From Anthonomus grandis grandis (Eukaryota; Arthropoda; Insecta; Coleoptera; Curculionidae): DNA of 64,000 nt. This document shows, one piece after another, positions 11,901-23,900 of the stretch (its first letter is position 1; each line of letters starts with the position of its first letter). Position numbers and translations under genes: made by a program. The stretch covers positions 2,232,001 through 2,296,000 of the forward strand of contig NC_065551.1 in assembly GCF_022605725.1 (NCBI RefSeq), read 5' to 3'. The notes below the pieces were generated by a model that saw only the letters and a program-made list of their open reading frames with translations, had not been told where the DNA came from and ran no database searches.

Positions 11901-14900
11901 CATTATTATTAAGGAAAGATTAAGATTTTTTTATAAATACTTAAAATAATATTAACTAAACAAAGGGTTTTTCAAATAAGGCGGGCCGATGTTAACTGTT
12001 TGTGGCGGCCATGTTGTTTTGGTGGCATCTGTCAAATCTGTTGTTTATTATTCAGTTACTGATGCCAAATCATCATGACAAGTTACACGATTGAGCAGCA
12101 CGTCCAAATGATAAAAGTTTATTATCAAAACGAGTGTTCATTAGTGCAAACATTGCGTGCCTTGCGTCCAGTATACGGTAGGCGCGGTGGCCCTTCAAAG
12201 TCAACTCTTCAACGTTTGGTGGCGAAATTTGAGATGACTGGTTCGCTAAACAATCAACCAACTCCCATACGTCAAAGGAACGCCAGATCAGTCCAGAACA
12301 TCGCCGCTGTCCGTGAAAGTGTTCAGGAGAACCCGAGGCAGTCGATTCCTCGCCGTGCACAAGAACTTGGCCTTTCGCAGACTTCAACTTGGCGAATTTT
12401 GCGTCGGGACTTGGGCCTGCACCCATACAAGATCCAACTGACCCAGGAGCTTAAAGTTAATGACGATAGAGAACGCCGTTTGTTCGCTGACTGGGCTTCA
12501 GAATGTTTGGAAGTTGACCCTAATTTTGGCCGAAAAATCATCTTTAGTGACGAGGCACATTTTTGGATGAATGGCTTCGTTAACAAACAAAATTGCCGTA
12601 TATGGGACGACACCAACCCATGCGAGATTCACCAGGTGGCAATGCATCCACAAAAAGTTACGGTTTGGTGCGGATTTTGGGCCGGCGGCGTCATTGGTCC
12701 GTACTTCTTTCAAAACAATGTCGGTGAGGCCATCACTGTCAACGGGAAGCGGTACCGATCAATGATAACCAATTTCTTTTGGCCCGAATTGAACATTATG
12801 GACATAGACGACATGTGGTTCCAGCAGGACGGCGCTACGTGCCACACAGCGAACGACACGATGGACATTCTGCATCAACGATTTGAGGGCAGGGTTATCT
12901 CTCGGAGAGGTGACGTAAATTGGCCACCAAGGTCTTGCGATTTGACCCCGCTAGACTTTTTCTTGTGGGGTTTTCTAAAGTCCCAGGTCTATGCCAATAA
13001 GCCGCAATCCACCGATGCCCTGAAAGTCAACATAACCCAGGCCATCGCTCAAATTCAGCCGGATCTATGCAGCAGAGTAATTGAAAATTGGACCACTCGA
13101 ATCCAAGCCACCGTGAGAAGCCGCGGCGGACATTTGAATGATGTCATATTCCATACTTAATGGCATAAGTTGGCCTTTCAAATAAAAAAATAATTTTGTT
13201 AATATCTCAGATACAGCTTGTTTTATTCCATTTCAACATCGACCCGCCCTTATTGGAAAACCCATTATAAATGAAACAGAAATTTATTATTTTAATTTGA
13301 GTAATTGTTTTAATAAAATCTAAGCCACGCAAAACCATCAATATCGATAATTACGTCAAACTATCGATAGTATCCGACGACTAGGGTGTAGTGATACTAT
13401 TTTAGGTACATGCTTGAATTTGTTGTTTCCATGCATTTCTATCTTGTGCTAGAAGTATTGCTTAATGCATTGGGTGTACTGCGAGCGAACTCTCTAACTC
13501 GATAGAAAGAAAATTTCTTTCTATTATAGAAAAAACCCTTTTATTAAAGTCTAAACCCTACTCTCAATCTCAACTGGCTTTGATCGGGTAGAGTTCGGTT
13601 GCCGTCGGCAACCTTCGGAATAGAAATATAGAAAGAGGTTGTATGGTCTTGGTATTACTTTCGTCTCTTTTTAGTACATTGAAAAAAAGATGTATTTATC
13701 TTTGTTGTGGGGATGTTTTTGTAGCAAATTTGAAAATCAACGAATTCTCATATTCTCATATTAGACCATTAAGCCCCATTGTGCAAGGACCAACGTTTTT
13801 AAGAAGTGATAAAGGGAATAGGGTCGGCTTGAAAGTGATTCTAAATGAAAGTTACTAATTAAATAAAGAATAGTATTTTATTAGAAAATGTTAAACCATA
13901 AAAGTCCACAAAAAAAATCATTTGGTTACAACAGATAATTAGGGTGTTGTTCAAAAAGATGAACGGTATATCTTTGAGTGAACTATAATTTGTTAACTAC
14001 TTTTTTCAGGTTTAAAACGATCATTAAGTTTATAAAGTCATATAGTTTATCCACGCTTATTTACGCCCCGAAATTGGGAAATTCCCAGTGATTCTACAGA
14101 AGGGAATAAAATGGGTTTTATTACTCTTCACAAATTTTGGAAATACTATATATATAATTCTTTTATCCTTAATTCAATCGTTTGTTCTTTTTCTTCCGTT
14201 TCTCAGGCAAAATCTAAGAATAGAAACGTATGATCCATTTTTCTCTAAGAAACCAAACGAAAACAAAACAAAGGTAAGGTTCACACACACAAGGACAGAA
14301 CTCTTCTTAGCTTTAGTTATTTCCATTTTTTTCAACAAGTCCAGTTTTTTGCCTTTTGAGCACTCATGCAAAATATCCGCTCCCTGAGTTAAAGAAAAAC
14401 CATGTGAGGAGGCCAATAAATGATTTGCAAACGCCGATTTAGTTTCATCATGAACCCAATCTTCCTATTAGGCTGGTAGTATCGTTTGTAAACTCACCTT
14501 GTCACAACTTGTCAGCCTGGTTAAATACCACACTCAGAGATGTAACTGGTTTCAGAAGTACTTATTCCACAAAAAATTCAGTAGAGTTGACAAATTTTTT
14601 AAAAAGTATTTGCATACCAGAGGGTTCAAAACTAATTTCTCTGGACGTTAAGAAACTATTTCCAAGCATTCCACCTGGTGATTGCCTTGATCTAGTCAGG
14701 TCCCTTTTGCTTAAGTCACCGCTTGACAGATTTATTGTTGATGATCTTTTAACACTCCTCAAGCTAGTACTTGATCAGAATTTTTTCGTTTCAACAACAG
14801 GTTTTTTTAGACAAGTTACTGGACTAGCAATGGGGTCTTGCCTCTCTCCTCTTCTGAGTGAGATTTTTATGCATCATTTGGAGAAAAGGATTGTCAATGG

Positions 14901-17900
14901 GAAGTTTGGTGCTTTTCTCACTGTATATAGGAGATACGTGGATGATATTTTTGTGATATGGAATGGAAATGATCTAGAATTGGCGGATTTCCTCATTTCT
15001 ATAAACTTTCTTCATGCAAATATCTCGTTTACCATTGAAGAAGAAAGAGATGGAAGGTTACCTTTTCTTGATGTGCTTATTTCAAAAAATACCAACAAAC
15101 TTGAATTTGAGATCTACCGCAAACCCACCACTACGGACAATGTCATCCAATACTCCTCAAACTCCCCTTATTCCTACAAATTTGCCTCTTTTAATTCCCT
15201 TTTCTATCGCCTTTTCAACATCCCCCTTTCTAGAGAAGCTTTCCTTGATGAACTAAATATAATTAAACATATTGCTTTTAATAATGGTTTCCCACTTGAT
15301 ATAATTAATCGCCTTTATTCTAAATTCTATAATAACTTACAATTGCGGCAGTTTTTAAACTACAAACAGTTTAAAAACTCAGCTAGTTAGTACAATAGAT
15401 AAGGCAGATTTCTTTTCAAAATCAGGGGTATATATATTAACATGTAATGACTGTAATGCCATTTACATAGGGCAATCGGGGAGAAAAATTTCCACCAGCA
15501 TAAAGGAATATACAAGTTTGGTGGACAGTTATAGAGATACTGACATGATTGAAACTAAATCGGCATTTGCAAATCATTTATTGGCCTCCTCACATGGTTT
15601 TTCTTTAACTCAGGGAGCGGATATTTTGCATGAGTGCTCAAAAGGTAAAAAACTGGACTTGTTAGAAAAGATGGAAATAACTAAAGCTCAGAAGAGCCCT
15701 GTCCTTGTGTGTGTGAACGATATTTTCACGTTTGAACCTCACCTCATTTATAACAACCTCTCTTAAAAAGTCTTTTCCTTTTCGACTTTAGATATTTTTA
15801 GTTTTTATTGTTAAGATTGTTTACTTATATTCACACTTATTAGTATAGTTCGGATTGTTCCCCATGTTTGATTATGTTACTTGGTGGCCTATGGGTTAGA
15901 CGCGCGCCTGTGAATCTAAAGGTTGCTGGATCGTTCCCCATTGGTGACATTTTACATTTTTACTTTTTTATTTTTTTAAGCATACATTTTTATCTATGGT
16001 GGGAATTGTTAACTTAACCTAGCTTTTCTTTTGTTGTTAGTTGTAATGTGACTGTGTAGGTCTAGGTAATGAGTTTTATCATAATTTATAAGCGTTCTTT
16101 TTGTGAAAAATATCTTAATGTATTTTTTAGGCCTGATGATGCTCCGATAGGAGCGGAAAAACGTGTAGCTTTTAAAAAATTATTAGGATTTGATGAGACC
16201 ATGACTTTGTGTCCTTACCGTTGTTTTTTTTAAATCTAAGAAATTAATAATAATATGATCTATATTTTAATTAAAAAAAAAGAAAATATAGTAAGCTATT
16301 ATAAATGCACACTGCGAAAGATATAAGATAAAATTAGGAGGATCCATCATAAAATTCGCAGTCTTATTGATACCTAAAATTACTTCAAAAATCTATAAGA
16401 AAACTTTTCCCTTATTGGCATCCCTTACGGATATAGGATTAAAACAGAAACAATAACAAAGCATACTTATAACTTAAAAGATCGATAATGTCGAATGACA
16501 TTTCAGTAATTGAACATTGTGGGCTGTGAAAAATCCCATTAGCTATAATAAAAATAGGCTAATGTTTGTAGATTGGATAGTATAAGAATGTCTAAAGCCG
16601 AACGATGCCGAGTGACATAGGGAAAAGATTAGCGAGTGCTAATCACGCATAGAAAAATATTTTCTTTCTCTATTTTTTCTCGTTTATTTCTATGTTTATC
16701 GAGTTAGAGAGTACCGCCTCTGTTATTCCTTTTAATCTGTCAGTCCATCTCATGTGGCCAAAGTAACTGAAACATACAACAACAAAAAAAACATGTATCA
16801 GTGATTTGAACCTTAATTTGTTAAAAGTAGAAACTGTTAAAAGTAGAATAGAACTGTTACTGTAGAAAACAATAATGTTATCAAAATTAGCTCTTTTAAA
16901 ATTGCATATATTATAGATAAAGAGTCTTTAGGTACAACTTTTTTTGGTAATTCGTTTTTTGGCTTTGGTACTTTCGCTAGTTCTTGGATTCTCCCTGATC
17001 ATTATCTGTTTTTTGTGAGTCTTGATCAGTTGAATCCTTGCTGGGTATACTAGAAGCCTCGGCTTGCTTAGAATATTTTTTTATTATATGTACAGGGTGT
17101 CCCATTTTGGGTACTTTTGCGGGGTATCACCGTTATTTTTAACGTTAGCGTGATGCGGTTTTCGCGACAGTGTGCTACTTTTTCGTGAAAATAACGATGC
17201 CGTTAACAAAAATTCCAAAGCCCCCTTAGTTTTTAAGATATAGGCCATTTTTGAAAATTCGACATTTTGGGACCCCCCTTGTATTTCGGTTATTCTTTAA
17301 CTTATCGAATATGTAAAAAAACAGTTTTATAGATTTTTTTCCGTAGAATGCAGTGGCGTAGTGCGGAAAATACTAGATAATGTAACAGTACAAATTTAAA
17401 TATAATACTAGAATTACAAAAAAAAATATAACAAGATAAAATCTGAAAAAAGAATCATCAACAAGGCTAAAAACTAACATTATACAAGAAACGTAGGTTA
17501 AAGTCTAAGATTATTTATTTTTGATTTGAATGACCGTAAGCCGTTGGAAAATGGATCCAAACTATTTTCATTAAAGAAACGCAAAGTCCTAGTCAGTAAA
17601 GAAAAAAAAAACCCATAGTTGGCCGAATGAAAGGGTAAACGAAACATAGAATTGATCCTTCTTTGACAGGTGTTAAAAGGTTCTTTACATTCAGTTCCAG
17701 ACTATTGTTATTACACCACTCAGCAACACTATTTAAATCTAATTGAAGTTTCATCTATTATTGTTTTTGTAAACTGGCCCTGCCATATATTGAAATAAAT
17801 AAATATGTCGGTTGTGATATAATAGAATTAATTTACAATTACTGAAAATTAAGTATGTCTTACCAGTCTATAGACGTTGTTGCTCATTTAGGAGCAAAAC

Positions 17901-20900
17901 TTGACTGACCTTAAAGTTCAAACACCATATTTAAAATCAACAATTCCATTGAAGGTTATTTAGAGTAGTATTTTCGTTTTCAGAAAACGAGGATATCAAC
18001 AACAGTGCTACCCCTCTCATTTTCAACCTAATGGAAAACACCCTTAAAAGTGCCTCTAATTATAAGAAAACGAAATCGTATGTGCTTAGGTGCAACAACC
18101 CAAAACTAACGCAGGGATTCATAGATTTGTAAGTAAAAACATTTCATTTGAAATAATAAATATGCAAACGGTACTTTCTTCGATTTTTACTTAGTTTAGT
18201 ATTATTCTGTAATATTATTTCAGACAAAGTGAACTATTGAATTCTTTAAAAACCTGGTTAAACTGGATGGAATATAGAAATCAACAATGTGGAAACCTGG
18301 ATGTTTTTTTAAAATTGATTTTACCGATTTTAATAGACGCTGATAAAACACCGGTCCAAATATCTATGTCCGCTGCGCAGTTATTATTGGAACTTGCGAG
18401 AAGGCCGAATAGTTTGTGCCCGTTTACACATCTGGCCGTATCTGAATTTATTCGAGAGGTACAGACAGTATTGGTCAAATATAGCTGTATATAGAAAACA
18501 GCAACGGTCCTAAGATTTTATTATTTTTTAGGTGCCTAGTTTAAAATTTTTATCCATCGATGTTACAAATACAGTGAATAGTGCTGTATGCGATATTCTT
18601 TTGAAACATCTAAAATCGTTTGACCAAGAGACGTTGCAGCGATACAAATTACTCATTGGGCTGTTTTTTAATGACTTGACTAGGGACTTCAGGTAAATGA
18701 TTTTTTATTTTCTGCTTTTCGTATTTCAAATATAATAAGCAGGGTGTTTAGCAGATCATGATAAACACCCCGATCAGGATAAACATCATGATATTGTAAT
18801 AATTCGCATTTACAAAATTCACAAATTACCACTAACCAAATTTTAAAATTGGTTCAAAGTTAAATTGCATATAAATGGTTAAAAGATTTTAATATCCGTT
18901 GTGGAATATTAAATTTGATACGATTTAAAAGTTCAGGGCATTGAATTTCACAATTCAACAGTTTGAAAACAAAAACTAGATCAAACTGGATTTGGCTATC
19001 CTAAAGTTGACGAAAAACAAATAAAAACACAAAGTCACGGTCTCACAACATGTAATTCAACGGGCTACACGTGTTTCGCTCTAGTTAGGGCATCAAATCT
19101 ATCCTAAAGTGATTTCAAGTTGAATTGATCAAGTATTACTTTGCTATCAAAATGTGTATTTATTTATTTATAAAGTTTACAGGTAACCCCATTTTTACAA
19201 AGTACATAACCATTAATTATTATGAAAAATATTTTACAAATTGGCAGTAATAACAAATAATTAAATAGGTAATCACATTTTTTAATCCTAAGCCTTTAAT
19301 ATAATTACAAGAAAAACTTCTATTATTATTTTACAGTGCATCCGTAAAATAGCGGATAAATTCATTTAAAATGAAATGGACCGTTTCTGAAAAAGATGCC
19401 CGAACCCGTGGATTTTAATTTACAACCTTTAAACAACCTGACAATAGGCAATTTAAAAATTCTTTTTGAACGTTGTCAATGACATCTAGAGTAATATTTC
19501 TAATTTCCTGGCGTATTTGTTCCTCTAAATCTTCTAAACTCGCTGGTAAAGTAATCGAGGAGAGTTAAATCTGGCGATCTGGGTGGCCATTCAATGAACC
19601 CCGTCTACCTATCCAACGATTTAGAAAAACTTCATCTAGATAATTGCGAACGGATAAAACATAGTGTGGCGGGGCTCCATCTTGCTGAAAAAAAAAGATC
19701 ACGCTGGTGCATGTCGGGTTCTTCCAAGTCCGGATATAAATCAATCAATCAATCGCTTTATTGTCAAAAAATGTTACAATTTGTAGACAAAGCTGATAAC
19801 TAAAGTAAACATAAAAACAAACAAAACACACAAAAATAAAATAAAACTAGTTAAACAAATATACAAACTTATACAAATCAATAATTGTATGCGGTCAAAA
19901 GTATGAATAAATAAATAAAACACAATTAAAAATTAAAAATATACAATTGCATGTATACAATGTCAAAAAAAGAAAAAAAAAGGAAACCTAAGAAAGCAAA
20001 AAAGTATATATATAAAAATATATAAAAGTGTTCATTAAAAAAGTATAAACGAAAAGTAAGATATAGATATAGCTACATAAAACAGTACATATAAAAACAA
20101 TAAATCAGTTTGTGTGTGTGAAGTTAAAATTAAGTATTAAAAAAATCGTTTACGGAGTAAAAGGCTCTCTCCAGTAGGAATGATTTGAATGCCTTACGGA
20201 AAGTAGGAAAAGATGTGATGGACTTGATGTTCAATGACAAATGATTGTGCTTTTTTTTTTGCTTTGTACAATATAGAGTTTTTTACCAATTCTGAATGTG
20301 GAGTAGGCAGATATAAATCATACTCCGCGTTTTTGAGAGGATAATTATGGGATGGCCTATCTGAATTTGATGAAACGTGCTTGCGAATTAGACAAACGGA
20401 CTCATATATAAGTAGTGACGGCAAAGTTAGGATATTAATTTTTTTAAAGAAATCCTGGCAATGAGCTCTATAATTAAGTCTAAGTGTATAACGCAAAGCT
20501 CTCTTTTGAATTCTGAAAATGTCATTGTCAAATTGAGTGACACTACACACACCCCAAAAAGAAAGGGCGTAACGAAGGTGTGATTCAAAGAGGGAAAAAT
20601 ACACTGTTATAGAGAACAAAGGGGAGCAGAAAGTAAACTCAAAGTCCAAGTCTCATAATCAAGCGTCTATTTAAAGGTTACGCGTTTCGCCGCATTAGGG
20701 CATCATCAGACCTAAGTAAAATTAACAAAATTAAATAATACGGAGCAGAACGCTAATTAACAGAAAAGACATACCTATCTAAATACAAAAAACTGCACAC
20801 TGACTCACAACATAAAAATAAAATAAAATAAGTTTATACCATCGTGTATCGTTATTGACTAAAATATGAATTTTAAAACGCCAAATATCACATCCAGTAA

Positions 20901-23900
20901 ATTTTTGACATATTATTTTATAAAGAATGAAAACAAATACAATTATGAAAAGAAAAAAATACAAAAAGGTTTTTCAAAAAACATAGGGATCGAACCAGAG
21001 ACCATTGGATCTAAAGTTCGGAGCATATACCTTGTCGCCAAACCGGGGTAATGATGTAGCATGCGAGTAATTACGTTATATGAGACAAGATTAAAATTCT
21101 TTATTGGAGATTATTAAAAATGAGATTAGGTTCGAAATTGAAGATATCATTGACACAATTTAATATTGGGCTTCTCTTAGCTCTTGTAATCTCGAGCTTT
21201 TCGAGGAGATCTAGTTTTTTACCCTTTCCACACTCATGTAATATAGTTACATCATCCGACACCGAAAAGTTATGACCAGTCGATAAAAGGTGATTTGCAA
21301 AGGCTGACTTTGTTTCTTTAATATCGGTGTCCTTACAATTGTTGAAAAGACTTATATGTTCTTTCACCCTAGTGGAAATTCTTCTACCAGACTGACCAAC
21401 ATACACAGCGGAACACTCACCACAATTCAAAGAATACACCCCAGATTTTAAAGTTTGCTCCATTTTATCCTTTGTGTTTATCAAGTGCTTTTTCAAAGTG
21501 TTTGCAGTTTTAAAAGCTATTGAAAGATTAAGATTATTTTTAAAGAGTTTTGCAAGTTGGAGAGATATTGAACCAAAAAATGTTAAAGATCTGAATTTGT
21601 TAAGATTTAAAGAATTGGAGTGTAAGATGTGGTAGGAGAATTTATATTTATTCATGTATACGAAAAAAAGTTTATTTATGGTAGAAAGTGGAGAACCGTT
21701 ATTAACTGCAAGCTGCTTTATTATGTTAAATTCTTTATAAAAAGATTTCTTGGATAGAGGAAGGGTGAAAATCATATATAATAAAGAGTTAAATGAAGCA
21801 AACTTATGGGTATATGGTGAGTTAGAAGTGAATTGTATGATGTTGTCAGTTGTGGATGGTTTCCTGTATATATCGAATTCGATTTTATTATTATTCCTGG
21901 TTAACAAGAGGTCTAAGAAAGGCAAACTTTTGTTGTGCTCCTTTTCTAAGGTAAATGAAATTCTACTATGTAGACTGTTTGTCAAATTTAAGAAGGTGGA
22001 CAATTGATCGTCATTGCCTCCCCAAACAATACAAATGTCGTCCACAGATCGTTTATATGCTATTATATGATCGGCGAAAGAACTGTTCATAATTTTGCAC
22101 TCCAAGTTGTTCATAAAAACTTCACTTAAAAAAGGGAAAAGGCATGATCCCATGGCTAAGCCAGCCTTCTGTGTATACATTTTGCCATTGAATCTAAAAA
22201 AGTTTTGATCTAAAACAGTGTTTAGTAGGCAAATTAAGTCTGAAGAAATCAGCCTGGGTAGATTAGAATTTGCTAGTAAAGATTCCATTAGTTCAATGCA
22301 GTCACTGGGTGGGATACTGGGAAAAAGATTTTTCACATCTAAGGAAATTAACATTGCATTGTCTGGTATATATATGCCTTTTAAAAAATTAGCAAATTCG
22401 ACGGAATGGTTAGTGGAAAAACAACTTCGAAAGGCTGTTACCTCTCTCAAAACCCCATTCAACCATGAAGAAAGTTTATAGCAAGGAGAATCCACAAAAG
22501 ATACCACTGGTCTAATTGGCTGTCCTTCTTTATGAACTTTAGGTAGCCCGTAAAGGAGAGGAGTTCTAGGGTTCATAGGATAAAGAGCCTCCTTTCTAAT
22601 ATTAAAAAACTCCAAGGTTAAGAAAGATCTATCGAGAACACCCTTCATTTTTGTAAAAAATGAAGTTGTGGGATCCCTAGTCAAAGGTTGAAACTCATCG
22701 GTATCGAGAAAATCCACAACCCTATTCACATAATCTGTGCGTTTCATAATGACTAAGCAAGATCCCTTATCGGCCTTAGTGACAATCAAGTCATGTTGTT
22801 CAATTTTAGTTTTTAAGGATTTTAAGTGCTCACCATTATAATTAAAAGTTTTGTTTTGTCCAATTTAGAATTTAAGAGAGAAATAATATTTGCTCTAAGG
22901 ATATTTTTGTTGGTAATATCTGTAGTTTGTAAGATATTTTCAGCCTCGACTGCTAGCGTTTCTCTAATTTTTAAATCAACTTTATGCGAAAAATTAAATT
23001 TTAAGTTATGACAGAATATTTTCTTCATGGGCTGAAAATGAAACGTCAGCCAACGTATAATGGTGAGCACTTAAAATCCTTAAAAACTAAAATTGAATAT
23101 TCCTCTATCCAAGGAATTTAACATAATAAAGCAGCTTGCAGTTAATAACGGTTTTCCACTTTCTACCATAAATAAACTTTTTTTCGTATACATGAATAAA
23201 TATAAATTCTCCTACCACATCTTACACTCCAATTCTTTAAATCTTAACAAATTCAGATCTTTAACATTTTTTGGTTCAATATCTCTCCAACTTGCAAAAC
23301 TCTTTAAAAATAATCTTAATCTTTCAATAGCTTTTAAAACTGCAAACACTTTGAAAAAAGCACTTGATAAACACAAAGGATAAAATGGAGCAAACTTTAA
23401 AATCTGGGGTGTATTCTTTGAATTGTGGTGAGTGTATTCCGCTTTGTATGTTGGTCAGTCTGGTAGAAGAATTTCCACTAGGGTGAAAGAACATATAAGT
23501 CTTTTCAACAATTGTAAGGACACCGATATTAAAGAAACAAAGTCAGCCTTTGCAAATCACCTTTTATCGACTGGTCATAACTTTTCGGTGTCGGATGATG
23601 TAACTATATTACATGAGTGTGGAAAGGGTAAAAAACTAGATCTCCTCGAAAAGCTGGAGATTACAAGAGCTAAGAAAAGCCCAATATTAAATTGTGTCAA
23701 TGATATCTTCAATTTCGAACCTAATCTCATTTTCAATAATCTCCAATAAAGAATTTTAATCTTGTCTCATATAACGTAAGTACTCGCATGCTACATCATT
23801 ACCCCGGTTTGGCGACAAGGTATATGCTTCGGACTTTAGATCCAATGGTCTCTGGTTCGATCCCTATGTTTTTTGAAAAACCTTTTTGTATTTTTTTCCT

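Larger units (their letters stand above)
3886..13383 (-). mobile_element. hAT transposon with nested insertions
   Basis: The ends are inverted: TAGTGGTCGGATACTATCGA at 3886 and its near-complement ending TATCCGACGACTA at 13383. Both are flanked by the perfect 8-bp target duplication GGGTGTAG (3878-3885 and 13384-13391), the hallmark of hAT. The transposase relic is on the minus strand. The element is 9.5 kb only because it hosts a 4.9-kb mariner (4671-9574), a 0.85-kb small hAT (10865-11711) and a 1.3-kb mariner (11965-13263). Without them it would be about 2.4 kb, a normal size. It lies in the intron between Exportin-6 exons e and f. Confidence 0.92.
14270..16250 (+). mobile_element. Penelope-like element with inverted 5' fragment
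   Basis: A piece of GIY-YIG coding sequence on the minus strand (14416-14270) abuts, at about 14450, a + strand copy. That copy runs from mid reverse transcriptase through GIY-YIG to a tRNA-like segment, a hammerhead-like motif and the conserved tail GATGAGACCATGACTTTGTG. Partial inverted second copies at the 5' side are typical of Penelope-like elements. Confidence 0.8.
13489..16712. mobile_element. TIR-bounded unit enclosing a Penelope-like element
   Basis: ACTCTCTAACTCGAT at 13489-13503 recurs in inverted form at 16698-16712. Between these ends lie about 0.75 kb of unknown left flank, a Penelope-like element, and about 0.45 kb of unknown right flank. I found no clean target duplication. 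It may be a DNA transposon invaded by the Penelope, or the flanks may belong to the Penelope insertion itself. Confidence 0.5.

Noticed and set aside
12073..12713. Three minus-strand frames (97-117 codons)
   Set aside because: They are antisense shadows of the intact mariner transposase at 12075-13160, kept open by its GC-rich codons.
14270..16712. Group II intron or retron reverse transcriptase
   Set aside because: The RT is followed by a GIY-YIG nuclease and a hammerhead-like tail, with Penelope-type motifs (SLDVKxLFPSIP, GLAMGSCLSP); this is a Penelope-like element.
20779..21051. Short frames on both strands (61 codons), repeated at 23799-24074
   Set aside because: They recur in both arms of the Penelope inverted repeat but overlap the tRNA-like module and noncoding tail, and resemble no protein.
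23800..23878. A functional tRNA-Tyr gene
   Set aside because: Box A, anticodon-like and box B-like parts are present, but the acceptor stem does not pair and it is embedded in a Penelope element, so I call it tRNA-like only.
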